A stretch of 64,000 bases of DNA from Pseudofabraea citricarpa (taxonomy: Eukaryota > Ascomycota > Leotiomycetes > Helotiales > Dermateaceae): positions 1-64,000 of the forward strand of contig JAPWGK010000011.1 of NCBI GenBank assembly GCA_029641185.1. Reading direction: 5' to 3'. Of the stretch, positions 46,961-58,319 are shown piece after piece. How positions within the stretch are numbered: the first letter of the stretch is position 1; each line of letters begins with the position of its first letter. Below the pieces are notes generated by a model. It ran no database searches, was not told where the DNA came from, and saw nothing but the letters and a program-made list of their open reading frames with translations. The position numbers and the translations under genes were made by a program.

Positions 46961-48450
46961 TTTTTTCACAATCTTGCAAGAATTGGAAGTTTGAGAGATG
47001 ATTCATGAGGTGGAAATGACAGTCTCTTTGAGAAGGAAAGTTAAAATTAAGGCTTCGTCAGGAACCAAAATTTCGTTAGATTTGGGCAGTCGTAATTCAT
47101 TCTCCTACCCTAGCAAAACTGGAGTTACACAAAAACAATATATATGTCCGAGAGTCCCAACTTCAGGAATCACAATCATTCACTAGCTCTGCATCTCATC
47201 TGCCGACATGCCAAGCCAACAACCTTCACATGGCCACGGTGACACAAAGGCTAGTTTTGACACCAAATTAGTACATAACGCCTCTCGAGCGGAATTTTCA
47301 AGTCCGTCATAGCCCGCTCTCTCTTCCGGCCCACCTAACGTATATTAGGTTGGTACATGTACTAGCATCCGGTAGTATACTTCCGTCACAGCCGCACATC
47401 TACCGAGTCCCTTGCTTAACCTGCCTCGTCAGCGTTGGAAGTTAGTACGTCTCATGTGAAAGATGGTCGCTTGGTATCTCAACTAAATGCTAGCGAGCCG
47501 TTTCGATACTTCACCACATGGCATGACGTTAAATCCCATAGGAAGACACGGCCCTCGCGTAACATCTTGAGAAAATTGTTATTCTTTTATACCAGAGAGG
47601 GTTTTTATGGGTTCATCAATCACTCCCAGAGGCATAAAATTCCACAAAGTCTGAGATCCCAACTTTAAGCCCCAAAGCACGCTTATCACTAGCAAATATT
47701 CTAGAAGCATGGCAACACGCAAGACATCCACTTCCCTGCATGACAGATCCAAGCTAAAGAGAAGTCCGGGATTTCTCATTGCTAGCTTCCACCCAACACA
47801 AGTCCCTTGCTTCGCGAGAGTAACAACCTCCACCAACTTGGCTTCATATACAAGCAAGTATACGTGGATATTCCCCGAGTCATAACGGGATCCGAATCTC
47901 CAATCTAACTGCCTAGTGGGGTTTTGCAATAGGTAGCCTACTCTCTGGTTCGCTCCATTATTGGCAAAATTTTGGGAGGTATATTCAACTCCTTGGCGTC
48001 TGGCATCCATCAGAGCTCGTTGCGCCTTCACTTTCCGGTCAGTGCAACGATAAGTTTTGGAATACCACGATAATGATGAAGATAATTCCTTTTATACTGC
48101 ACAGGTGCTGAAATGGATTTGTCGAAACATTTGGTTTTTAATCGGTAAACTTCCACTTATGATGACGTTGCATTCAGTAGAGATAGCTGAGGCTTTGTCA
48201 AGGTTCTTTCTAGCAGGACGACACCTGCAGTGATATATTTTCATAGATACAATAAACAAAATCACAATAAGTTCTATAGTTTCGTTTCATCAAATAAATA
48301 ATAATAAGTACTGCATCTAAGTTTCCAGCTCCAAGATCTCAAATCTAGATCATTTTGGTATCCTCGTTAAGATAAGACAAAGGAAAAGCAAAGGAGGATA
48401 ACAACAAGAATTGAAGAGACAAAAGGAAAACCGAGTATCCCATTAATCCA
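46961..48450. other. 1.49-kb intergenic stretch with one doubtful frame
   Basis: This lies between the F-box-like gene (plus) and the methyltransferase-like gene (minus), which converge here. It contains the doubtful frame at 47579-48010 described separately. Otherwise it has no recognisable feature; composition is normal. Confidence 0.5.
47579..48010 (-). CDS. Possible small protein, 143 aa, unrecognised
   Basis: An open frame begins at ATG 48010 and ends at TAA 47579; it stays open for about 28 codons upstream of the ATG. The N-terminal half is polar (R-R-Q-G-V-E-Y-T-S-Q-N-F); the C-terminal half has a hydrophobic stretch (L-L-E-Y-L-L-V-I-S-V-L-W-G-L) that could be a membrane segment. On the same strand a TATAAAAG occurs about 80 bp upstream of the ATG, at about 48090-48097. 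I recognise no family, and a frame of this length can arise by chance in a 64-kb window. Treat as a hypothesis. Confidence 0.25.
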   Translation of the reverse strand: MDARRQGVEYTSQNFANNGANQRVGYLLQNPTRQLDWRFGSRYDSGNIHVYLLVYEAKLVEVVTLAKQGTCVGWKLAMRNPGLLFSLDLSCREVDVLRVAMLLEYLLVISVLWGLKLGSQTLWNFMPLGVIDEPIKTLSGIKE

Positions 48451-50545
48451 TTACCCCTGCTTGATAGCCTCCACCATCGTGATATCCCATTTCGTGCCCA
48501 TGCTATACGCCTCCTCGATAATAGCTTCGTCTTCCCACCACCAGCTCCTGCCCACCACATACTGTCCCCAGATCTCTTTCCACAGCATTCGCCCAACAGT
48601 CGAAGCGAGAATTTCCATATCCGCTTTCCTCTTCTCCTTCTGGTTAGCCACGCCAGCTCCGTATCCTCCTTCTCCACGAGCGATGGCGCGGAATTTGAGA
48701 TTTGTGTTCTTTGGCTCGATGCCAGTACTCATTGGCACAGCTGGGGCAACAGTCGGTGCAATCCTAAACCCAGATTCGCGCAGCCAGATTGGCATTAACT
48801 TTGTGGGCTTGAGACACCTGAATTGGGTCTCGAGCTTGATGATCAGGTGATCTTCCAGCCAGGCTTTCATCTTCGGTCCCACGGTATTTGCTCGAGGAGA
48901 TGGGTCCATGATCAGTATATTCAATGTTCCGTTTGTTCCTAGAACGCGATGGCATTCTTGAAGCAAGACTGGAATGGAAGATGATGGGAGTAAGGATGGT
49001 AATTTGATAGAGTTGATGGTGTTGAAGGTCGAAGGGGCGTATGGGAGATTGGAGACAGGAGTGGTGACGATGAGAGTACGTAGGTGTGATGATTGCTCCA
49101 GCATGACCGGATTTAAAGAGAGGTGGTGTGTTTGGGATTTTGTACTCGAGAGGTAATTGGCACATGCTTTCAAAATGTCAACTTCTTTTTGTTCGTCTCA
49201 ACACTTGACAAATCGACTTACCTGTGCTTTCATATAAAGATAGAGCTTTGCCAGCCTGGGAGCTTGGTCTTTGTGGTTTGATTGATGTGTCCACATCACC
49301 GGAAGTAGCGTTTCGTTTGAGTATATTGAGCCCGACGAGCATCCAGAGGTGCTTCTCAAACTCAAGCTCGTTGTATATTGCGTCGTCAGTGATGTCGTCC
49401 CATTCCTCCTTCAGTCTCTCAAGAACAATTTTTGGACTGGCAGCCTCCATTCGTCGGATACGTTGCTGCATTGCTGCATTCTCGGCTTGGGGAGGCTTTG
49501 GAAGGGGCCTGTTGACCGGAGATGGAGCTCTAGGAGGAAGCTACATTGATTATCAGCCAAATTGATATAGTATTGCGATCTTCAGGAAAATCAAGGAAAC
49601 TCGAAAAAATTAACCTGGCCCTCATACAAATTATGAGGGACCTTGCGCAATATATTTTTGGGAGCCAGGAGTAAGATAAAGCTATGAAACAAATGATGAT
49701 AATAAGAATTGCTACTGACCTGATTTTGACTATACGACATCCCAGGTGGTAAAGGAGTTCTCCCCCGCTCATACTCATGTGGTGTTCTTGCCAATTGATA
49801 TCTAAGCATAATTAGAAAACTATTAAAACATATCATCGGGAGTAAATCACTTACCTGTTGTCAATTACGGGGTCGAAATTCTCTCCCTTTGGAGATAAAC
49901 TGACATCATTCATAAGTGTATGGAGATCCGGATCATCTCTATATAATGTCCCCGGGTGTGGGGTTGTAAATAAATTATCATAATGTTTTGATGATGCTTC
50001 AGATACTGAGCCCCAAGAAGAATCCGTCACACTCGAGCGAAACGCCGGTTCAGAGAATGTCGAATCGGCTTTCTATGTCAGTGGGAGATCTCAATTGATT
50101 ATAGGGTTAACTCACCATATGTGCTGGGATACGTTGTAACTGTACCTGCTATACTCTCGCGGCCATCGTTATAGTCGCGTAAATCCTCCGGGTGTTCGTG
50201 AATTCTAGTGATGGTTTGTTGATGAACATCGCGAGGAGGTTCGCTGTAAGCCGACAGTACCAATGCTGAAGCAGGTTCCTTCTGAGTTTTGGACGACTTG
50301 GATTTTGGAGCGCCACTACTGCTGTCTTTTGTGGAAGCTTTCTTGTTGCTGCTGCTGCCGCCGAATATTCCCCAACCGGATCGCGAAGCACTTTGTGTCT
50401 TTGAAGATGCCCCAGATCCGGTGCTCGTGCTGGTCAATGAAGATCGGCGAGACCCCTGGGAGGTCTTATCTGTTGTACGTTCTTTTCGTCTTCGACGCTC
50501 TCCAACTGTCTCTGCTCCAGGATCGGTCCAGCTCACATCAAACAT
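48451..50545 (-). CDS. Methyltransferase-like protein, degenerate SAM fold
   Basis: Five exons on the minus strand: 50545-50116, 50068-49855, 49801-49720, 49540-49222 and 49166-48451, giving 586 aa. The first 300 residues are low-complexity (Ser/Thr/Lys/Gly-rich) and probably disordered. The C-terminal part resembles a class I methyltransferase seen in many ascomycetes. It has K-A-L-S-L-Y-E-S-T before the fold, a loop S-N-L-P-Y-A-P-S-T-F, H-R-V-L-G-T-N-G-T-L-N-I-L-I-M-D-P-S-P as the post-core strand, and F-R-C-L-K-P-T-K-L-M-P-I-W-L. The glycine-rich SAM motif (G-x-G-x-G) is not visible, so it may be non-catalytic or use an unusual site. Introns are 47, 53, 179 and 55 bp; the 179-bp one has a weaker donor (GTCAGT). 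It is head-to-head with the AzgA gene across 1.4 kb. Substrate and role are unknown. Confidence 0.82.
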
Positions 50546-51969
50546 TTTGTAGGTGGAAAGTAGTAAACCCAAAAAACGGCAAATTGAAAATCAGCAAAAA
50601 GTACCCGGGTGAACTTGGAAATGTTACAAAATCTAACACACGAGAGGGAATGTCAGCTCCTGTAAGGCACAGTCAGTCGTACAGCATGAAAACTGCAGGA
50701 CTGGGGAAGGAGGTTACCTTCGGCCGAGAACAGCCACAAAAACGCCACGAGGAAGTGGGATTGGGTGTCTATTGTGAATATGTTAGAGTTGAAGTGCTTC
50801 AGTGTCTCCAATTCCACAATCAAAGCTTCAGATGTCCGCTTTCCGCAACAGCTGTACTGATAAGACTAGTATTTCAGTGTGGCCGCTTGCATGTCTTGGC
50901 AATAAGGCGCATTTGATCGAGCCCGTTTGTGGCAGGTTTGTCGGCAGCCGCTTGATTAAAATAACAGGGTCAGGTCAGACGCTGAACAGACAGTTGAGTC
51001 TGTGGTGAGTGTGGTCCCATAAGTCGACACTAGGAGAGCGACGTGCATAAATGGTAACAAGTACCAAGATTCGTGCCGCGTCGACAGGGCCCATCAAACC
51101 TAGAAGCCTTCAATCTCGGGCTAGAAGTGTCTGAGCTATTGTTCTGGAAATTGTTCAACATGTGCCGTCCTGTCTCGTACAGTACCTAGGTATGCTTTCA
51201 TCCCGCGTTATCGCCTCTATTCTCTTGCCCAATGGGGTCAAGTCAGACGGAGCTCGTTCATCACATTAAGCGAGCACCTCACCACGCTTGTACATTTGCA
51301 CAGTAGCTCGCTCCAACATCAACCGACCCTTGTGCAGCAAGCACCTGCATTCTGCAAACAACAAAATCAACGCAACAGATTTCCAGGTCTGAAGTCAAGG
51401 GTTCAGAAGCTGGGGTTGCGAAGAACCGTGCTTTCTCCACGAATGATTCGCGCTTATGGTTGCTCACAGTCATCCTCTTACGAGATCTGTTAACTTTTGG
51501 GGGCGTTGCCAAGTCTCCGACACTAACACTCAGGGGGTACCGAGAGACCGTCCCATGGAGGTATCCGCAACTCGAACCCTAGATGATTAGATCATCCGCT
51601 AGCTTGATCACGATTCAGCAACCCTTGATGATAAGATCTTTGTATTGCTGCAAGTCGCAGTCTGAGAGGTCGGCGTATTCCGGCTGGTTAATGTCAGCTT
51701 CCCTAGTTTTACAGTCTTGCGAATCGTGGTGGCACTTATTCTCCTCGGGAGATCAACCTACCAATCCTGGAAGTATGCCCGGGGCAGGCTTCATTGGTCT
51801 GCTTTAGACTGTTACAAGTGAATTTCAAGATTCAGTTATCTCCTTGCCTGTCCCTCTCCTTGTCTGCAGGCTGTGTATGTTTATTTCTTGGTGTGTTGAG
51901 GCATGATTTCATGAGCTTCCTTTAACGACTTCTCTGTTTTTTGTTACTCTGCCGACAACATTTTCTATC
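50546..51969. other. 1.42-kb divergent promoter region
   Basis: This separates the starts of the methyltransferase-like gene (minus) and the AzgA permease gene (plus). It contains only short frames. TTCGGCCGAGAA at about 50718 is a perfect 8-bp palindrome (TCGGCCGA) plus flanks, but lacks the six-base spacer of the UaY purine-regulator site. No gene is supported. Confidence 0.5.
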
Positions 51970-54319
51970 ATGGCTATCTCATTGCAGCCTGTCAGAGATG
52001 CAATTGCAAATTTTGACTACAACATCAGTCGATCGACTTTTGGGCGAATATTCCGTCTTCATGGTTGCGGTCATGTAAGAAATTCAATCTCTTAATTTCT
52101 TGAAATAGAGCTCACATATTTTACGTAGGAAAAAGCAAGGAAAAATGCGCTGTTCTTTACGGAAATCCGTGCAGGTATCACCACATTTTGCACAATGGCT
52201 TATATCATCTCTGTAAACGTATGCTGCCTTCGGTCTTGCAATGACGAATTCTGTGCTAACCAACCAAGGCTTCAATTATCAAAGATACCGGTGGGGTTTG
52301 TGAATGTACCTCGACAAGCGACCCAACTTGCCTTACAGATGCTACATATGGCAAATGCCTTTTGGGTACGACTTCCAAGGTTCCAACTCCAGAACTCAGG
52401 ACTGACATCCGCAGATTTGAACAGAGATCTCATCACAGCAACGGCCGCCATTACCGGAATTGGATCCATCATGTTTGGGTAAATGGTCACCTCTCTCTCA
52501 GGCGATGCATTCATTTACTGATTTTCGAACAGGCTGTTCACCAATCTGCCTGTTGCACTCGCTCCTGGCATGGGAATGAACGCTTACTTCACATATCAAG
52601 TTGTTGGCTTTCATGGAACGGGACCCGTAACCTACCGGCATGCGTTGACAGCAGTCTTTCTCGAGGGAATTGTCTTCTTTTTATTATCGATCATCGGAAT
52701 GCGTCAGTGGCTCGTTAAGCTCATCCCAGCATCGATGAAGGTAGCAAGTGGTGCGGGCATCGGCTTGTTTCTTACTGTTGTTGGTTTGTCCAGATCTGCT
52801 GGTATTGGCATCATCAACTCTGGTGGCAGCAGTACCCCCATCGCAATCGGTGGGTGTCAAGAAGAGTTCTTCAATCTCGAGACTGGTGTTTGTGACAGCC
52901 ACAAAATGCAAAATCCTCAGGTAAGGTTCAAGTTTTCCTATTATCGGATTCTTGGCTAACATTCGAAAGATGTGGATAGGAATCATGCTCGGTGGTATAC
53001 TTACAGGCTACCTAATGGCTTACCGATTCAAGCTTGCCATCATTACTGGGATCGCGGTTGTATCAATCTTCTCTTGGCCGTGAGTTACGCTGAACACTCG
53101 AATAGACCTCTACTGACTATTACACAGCCGTGAGAGTTCTTTTACCTACTTCCCTCACACAAGCGACGGAGATTCCAAATTTGAGTTCTTCAAGAAAGTC
53201 ATTACCTTTCACCCAATCAGTGGTATTCTTGCGGCCCAAGACTGGAACATCACGACTGCCGGATCTCAGTTTGCATTGGCGTTATTTACCCTACTCTATG
53301 TCGATGTCATTGATACGACGGCAACACTCTACAGCATGGCACGCTTCTCCGGAGTTGTGGATCCTGAAACCGGGGACTTTCCCCGTTCTACTGTAGCCTA
53401 CTGCTCCGACGCCTTTATCATCTCAGTTGGGTCGCTCTTTGGACTTTCCCCTGTCGCTGCATTTGTGGAGTCTGGCGCAGGTATCTCCGAAGGCGGAAAG
53501 ACGGGGTTGACAGCCATCACGACTGGTGTTTGCTTTTTGCTCTCCATATTTTTTGCGCCCATCTTTGCATCCATCCCCCCATGGGCTACCGGTTGCACAC
53601 TGGTTCTGGTATGTTTCAACTTTCAACTCTTTCTCTCTCTTTCCTCAAAGGGAATCGCAGCGCTGACAAGGTTTTAAAGGTTGGCTGTATGATGATGCGA
53701 CAAGTAACAGCGATCAATTGGGGTTACATTGGAGATGCCCTTCCAGCCTTTGTCACTCTTGCATTCATGCCCCTGAGTTACTCGGTCGCTTACGGCCTTA
53801 TTGCGTAAGAGAAACCCACCCATCCTTAACCCTGCACCCACGTTCTGCTTCTCCACAAGAGCCAGAAGACTAACGATGCTCGCCTGTCCAGGGGTTTGTT
53901 CACGTACACTGCAATAAACGGCCTCATCTACCTCACAAGACTGATCTCCGGTGGTCGCTTGATGCCTCCGGATTTCGACAACGCCGAGTATTGGACCTGT
54001 AAGTTCTTCTTATCAACGGTTTCAAGGGGCCGGGCTCGCTTGCCGTTCGTCGCTAATCTCCTTTTGCGTAGTCTCTCCGAAGGGCAGACAACCCTGGTTC
54101 ATGCGGGCGGCACGCAATGGGGGAAAGTTCTGGGAACACGAAAAACCGACCGACCAGGATATCAAGGAGTACGAGGAAGAAACGGACAACCACCACCCCG
54201 ATCACGATCACAGGCGGAGCGATACCAATACTACAAGCAGCGAGGCACATCTGAAAGACCACGCAGTTGGACCGGCCGCTCGGAAAGGGGACATGGAAAT
54301 CAGCCTCCGTAACATGTGA
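51970..54319 (+). CDS. azgA: AzgA-type purine permease
   Basis: Ten exons: 51970-52074, 52129-52218, 52269-52365, 52415-52478, 52533-52920, 52970-53079, 53128-53608, 53680-53804, 53892-53998 and 54072-54319, giving 604 aa. This is a plasma-membrane symporter family for adenine, guanine and hypoxanthine. Diagnostic stretches are T-E-I-R-A-G-I-T-T-F and M-A-Y-I-I-S-V-N-A in the first membrane helix, L-A-P-G-M-G-M-N-A-Y-F-T-Y, S-G-A-G-I-G-L-F-L, Y-V-D-V-I-D-T-T-A-T-L and E-S-G-A-G-I-S-E-G-G-K-T-G-L. Hydrophobic helices recur throughout, as in the roughly 12-14-helix family members. The C-terminal tail is cytoplasmic-looking, acidic and histidine-rich (D-N-H-H-P-D-H-D-H-R-R). All introns are 48-87 bp with standard ends. 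The symbol is given by family; the exact purine range needs testing. Confidence 0.94.
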
Positions 54320-56869
54320 TGCTCTGTAAGTGGGATGCATATCCAGGCGCAGCAGCTTCTGCTTGTAGCATAGTATATCTTGTAGAATGGACCTCCATAT
54401 AATCAATAGTCTTTGTCGAAAACCTTGGAAAGAATTTGCGCTCCTCTCTCCAATGCCTCAATGTCTCACTGCTGCTCAAGTCGTGATCATCCATCTCGAA
54501 TCTTGCACGTCCTTCTTTGGGACGATCTCCTGTTGGGGTCCCTATTCGGGCTCTTCTTCGCTATTGAGATCAGCGCTCATTTTCCAATCAAAGAATCAAG
54601 AGGGCCATGATGACGGTCCTTGTGTCACGAAGATCTTCGGACCCAGAAATATAATATGGATCTCATAGGGCTATCTCTGCCTCGGACCACGTGCGGGACA
54701 ACGAAAGCTTTAGCAGCGAAGCCCCGCAAAGTGATCTTTGGAGGAAGAGATCGTCGGGGCCTCATAACGAGCGGTGAGTGAAATCGAGTCCCGGATCTAC
54801 CACGTGGGCATCGATGAGGAGAACGACTGCTATATGTCACGGATGGCATCACCGACAATCATGGTGGATCGAGAGATCTGCAGAGCTGATAACCTCACCA
54901 CCACCTGGACGGATACCAGGCAAAATACCAGACAAGGACAAGCATACTACCAGAGCATCAGGCCTGTGTAAAATTCAAGACGAGAATGTGAGACATGACT
55001 AACACTCACAAAGGTTTCTTTCTCGCAGTGGGGATTGTAGCCACGGGCGTTGAGGGGTTTTCGGGATGTGCAAATATGAAAGAGAAGAGAGTTTTCCTTC
55101 ATCCGATCCTCGGTATCAAGATCTTCCAAGTGGATGTGTGTGGTATCGCCGAACAATTTCTTCGGGCTAGTAGCATTTTCGCATTTGAAGCGCTTAATGC
55201 GAGAGTTTAAAGCAAATATCACAAGAGCAGTATTAGAGTTGCAAGATTGTCATTTTGATTATTGTTTTGTCAAGGTTTTCGACTTCATCTTCGTCGCCGG
55301 AGATCATAATATACCATCAAGGTTTGATCTACAACGTTCAAACATACCGGGCCAAGTATATCTAGTAGAATAAATAGTACCATGCTCAATAGATTTAAAA
55401 ATTACAAGATGGATATTAGGAAATATGAAGCCCTTTTCGCATTTTCTAACATCCACGTCATCTACTGCTGTGCCAAAAGGTTTACACCCATTCCAGGAAC
55501 TCTACTTTTGACTTCTGTTATATACATCTTGGTTCTATACCACCAGGAGAGGACCAAAGTATTACACATGTGAACACATGCATTGCAGACCAAATTTGTA
55601 CATTAGGCGGGCTGAAGAAGCACAGTATATCAGTGTTGGGGTGATCTGTATGAGAAACCTTTGACAGATAGCAGCGCTGTATATCCAATTGTCTTCTAGG
55701 AGTTCTCTTACCGCTATGCCTGTTCTTATGCTTTCTCAAAACAAAGAATCTTCATTGTGCTTAATATGCCGAAATGCTATGAAGTTTAGTTGTCGTATAC
55801 CAGCAATATTGCAGAAATTCCAAACAGACGAAACAAGACGTCTAATCTTCCAATACAACCATTCACTTGTAGAAACAAATTCCATGCACTCCCTACACAA
55901 CACAATTCAAGAAGGCTTCAACTAAAAGTCGTTTCCCTGCCTATCTACAAGAGGTCCGCACGAAATTAAGCGAGTAGAGGAAGATGCAGCGCAAGCTTAT
56001 GTAAAGCATACAATGCCTTTTCCTTGGTTTTGTTTCCCTCTCCATGAAGTAAGAAATCTCTAAATAAAGCCAATCCTCAAGAAACTAATCTCACCAGAAT
56101 TTTGCCTTTTGTTTCCTCTTCTCAACAGGCCAGCCGGTAGCGCTAAAACGAATCAGCAACCAAAAAGACGACACTTACCCATCTACCCACCTACCCTATT
56201 CACCATCTCTCTCTCTCTCGCTTAGACGGATCCTTTGTACATAAACCAGAGTAAGAAATCCCCGAAGCAAACATCGGGTGCGGGACCCTTGGTCAAAAGC
56301 GGCCCGCTCGTAAGCAACGCAACTCTGAGGAGGCCAGAATACATGACACATAATATCTGCCAGGACCTAGAGGGCGAGATCTTGGGGGCTAGCTGATACC
56401 ACGGTTACGAAAAACAGTACCTTGTGAGATGGATACCACAGCCTCCTTATAGCATAATTACCATATGGTCGTTCCCTATACATTAGAGCTTCATCATTTT
56501 TTTTTTTTTTTTGCATCTCAACTTTTCTTTTCTTTGAACGACGGTTCCTTTTTCTTGTAGTCTACCTGTCTGCGTTCCTCGATATTTCTCGCTACCGAGA
56601 CGCGCAGTCGTTGAAAGGAGTGAATACGGCACGGCATTATATCACGCGAAGCTCTATGGATTATCTTCAACTGTTGGTGAATCACGTCAAGTACTTGGTA
56701 TGTAGTTAGGACCATAAGAACTTTTTTTTGTAATTATCTTTCAAGAAGCGAGATATCAAACACAATAAAACCCGGGTGTTCCCTTGTATCTTTCAAATAA
56801 ACACATTTTTGTCCACAGCCGCTGAACATGAGGAAAAGAAGAAAAAAGACCAGAGAAAGAGATGGCTCC
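54320..56869. other. 2.55-kb convergent intergenic stretch
   Basis: This lies between the 3' ends of the AzgA gene (plus) and the PTH11-like gene (minus), so promoters are not expected. It holds only scattered short frames with no motif. A 16-base T run sits at 56497-56512. No RNA gene was recognised. The length is large for a convergent spacer. Confidence 0.5.
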
Positions 56870-58319
56870 CTACTGTAAATGCCTCAAAGGTTCGAGGGAT
56901 TTCTCTATATCGTGTACTGGGAGAGGAGCACTGCGCACGGTATCTAAAGAACGCGGATAATCAGATTGAGAGACGACTCGCAGCGTATCCCTCGAAGGCT
57001 GCTGCGAGACAACTGTACCACGTCTCAAAGGCTCTAAGGACTGTTTGTGGACTGCTGCAGTGACGTTGCTACTTCCCCACATCGACATGTCCACGGTGAT
57101 TTGATTCTTGAAGCCGAATGAGCCTGTCGTAGTGGTGGTTTCGGAGCGATTCGTGCTGCCATCATGACCGAGGAATCGGGAGAAGAGTGGTTTAAGCGAG
57201 GGGATTGAGGCTGCAATCAAGGTTAAGTTGATCTCGATAGCTGACCAAATGGCGATTGGATATCCGGCATCTATTATGGATAATTAGTGTTTGTGAGATG
57301 AGAATAAGACAAAATGTAAATACATGTTGGATCCTTGGAGGCATAGAATTTCGTGATGGTAGATAGTCTGACAGCACTTGCAATGCAGGTCCTGGCACAA
57401 GTGTTAGCTGAAACCCTCAAAGATGCTTGGGTTTAAAAGCTCACATAGAACCGAGACTGAAGAGCGTGATGATTGTGATGCGTTTTCTCCTGTTGAGTGA
57501 TAGCTCTGAAGAAGGTCAGAATTCTGCAGTTTGTCACAGCGCAATGAGAGGTCAACCCACGCCAGAGATACTTCATCGGTAAACACAAGACGACAATATC
57601 CGTAACCAGATTCAGAACACTGGCTGCGTACTGCACAGCTGCTTTGTCGATGCAATACTCATCGTTTCCAACCTTCCAACCCCACGATATAGGTATGCAG
57701 GCAAAAGCCATCGTCAAGCTAATGGACAATATCAAGCAAACCATAACGCCAATGGAGACTTTGCAGACGAGGCGGAATTTATCGGATGGGAAGAGTCGGA
57801 GATAGAAAGCGAGCACGGAAATCTTTGCCATCCCTAGCGACCATGGATACATGATCTGAATGGCATATGTGATCTGCGACGGAAATCTAGATTAGAGAAG
57901 ACTTTCTGTTAAGGGGTCGTGGGAGAAATAACACACATTGAGAACATGCTGCAGTTCGTTGGGATTTAACCTCGAAATATGTTGTCCAAGCCCGAAAATA
58001 CACCCTAAAAGATGCATCAGCCAGAGGTTTGTTAGCGTGCTACTGAGGAGTAAACCGACAAGCTATCTTCATTGCCTGGTCTCCTGTTGAGAATATCTTT
58101 GGGCTTGTTAGCGAGTGAGTCCTGACCAAGCGGAATTTCGAGATTTTGATCCCGTACCATAGCAATGACGATGAACAGATCATCCCATCCACGGGCCTTG
58201 TTGAAGAAGAGTCTCGTGTAGATGCGCATTGAGACGACCAAGAGTGCTAGTCCCCAGAAAGTTGTGGTTAAGCCAAGCACCAGAGGCGCCTTCGAATCCG
58301 CGTCTGCCCAGCCCTTCAT
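56870..58319 (-). CDS. PTH11-like/rhodopsin-domain 7TM protein
   Basis: Seven exons on the minus strand: 58319-58158, 58075-58060, 58004-57938, 57886-57561, 57505-57445, 57391-57324 and 57270-56870, giving 366 aa. It matches the fungal rhodopsin-domain membrane family that includes PTH11-type receptors. There is an N-terminal helix, then R-G-W-D-D-L-F-I-V, a cysteine-containing loop, M-A-K-I-S-V-L-A-F-Y-L-R-L-F, N-R-R-K-R-I-T-I-I-T-L-F-S-L-G-S and I-W-S-A-I-E-I-N-L-T-L-I-A-A-S-I-P-S-L. About seven membrane helices are followed by a polar cytoplasmic tail of about 90 residues. There is no CFEM domain at the N-terminus, so it belongs to the short class. Exon 2 is only 16 nt; it is supported because it alone joins helices 1 and 2 in frame. 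Introns are 51-82 bp. Ligand and pathway are unknown. Confidence 0.9.

Noticed and set aside
50715..50730. Purine-regulator (UaY) site upstream of azgA
   Set aside because: The palindrome TCGGCCGA lacks the six-base spacer of the known site.
51565..51590. GGTTCGAGTTG on the minus strand as a tRNA B-box
   Set aside because: The last bases do not fit the B-box, and no cloverleaf can be drawn.
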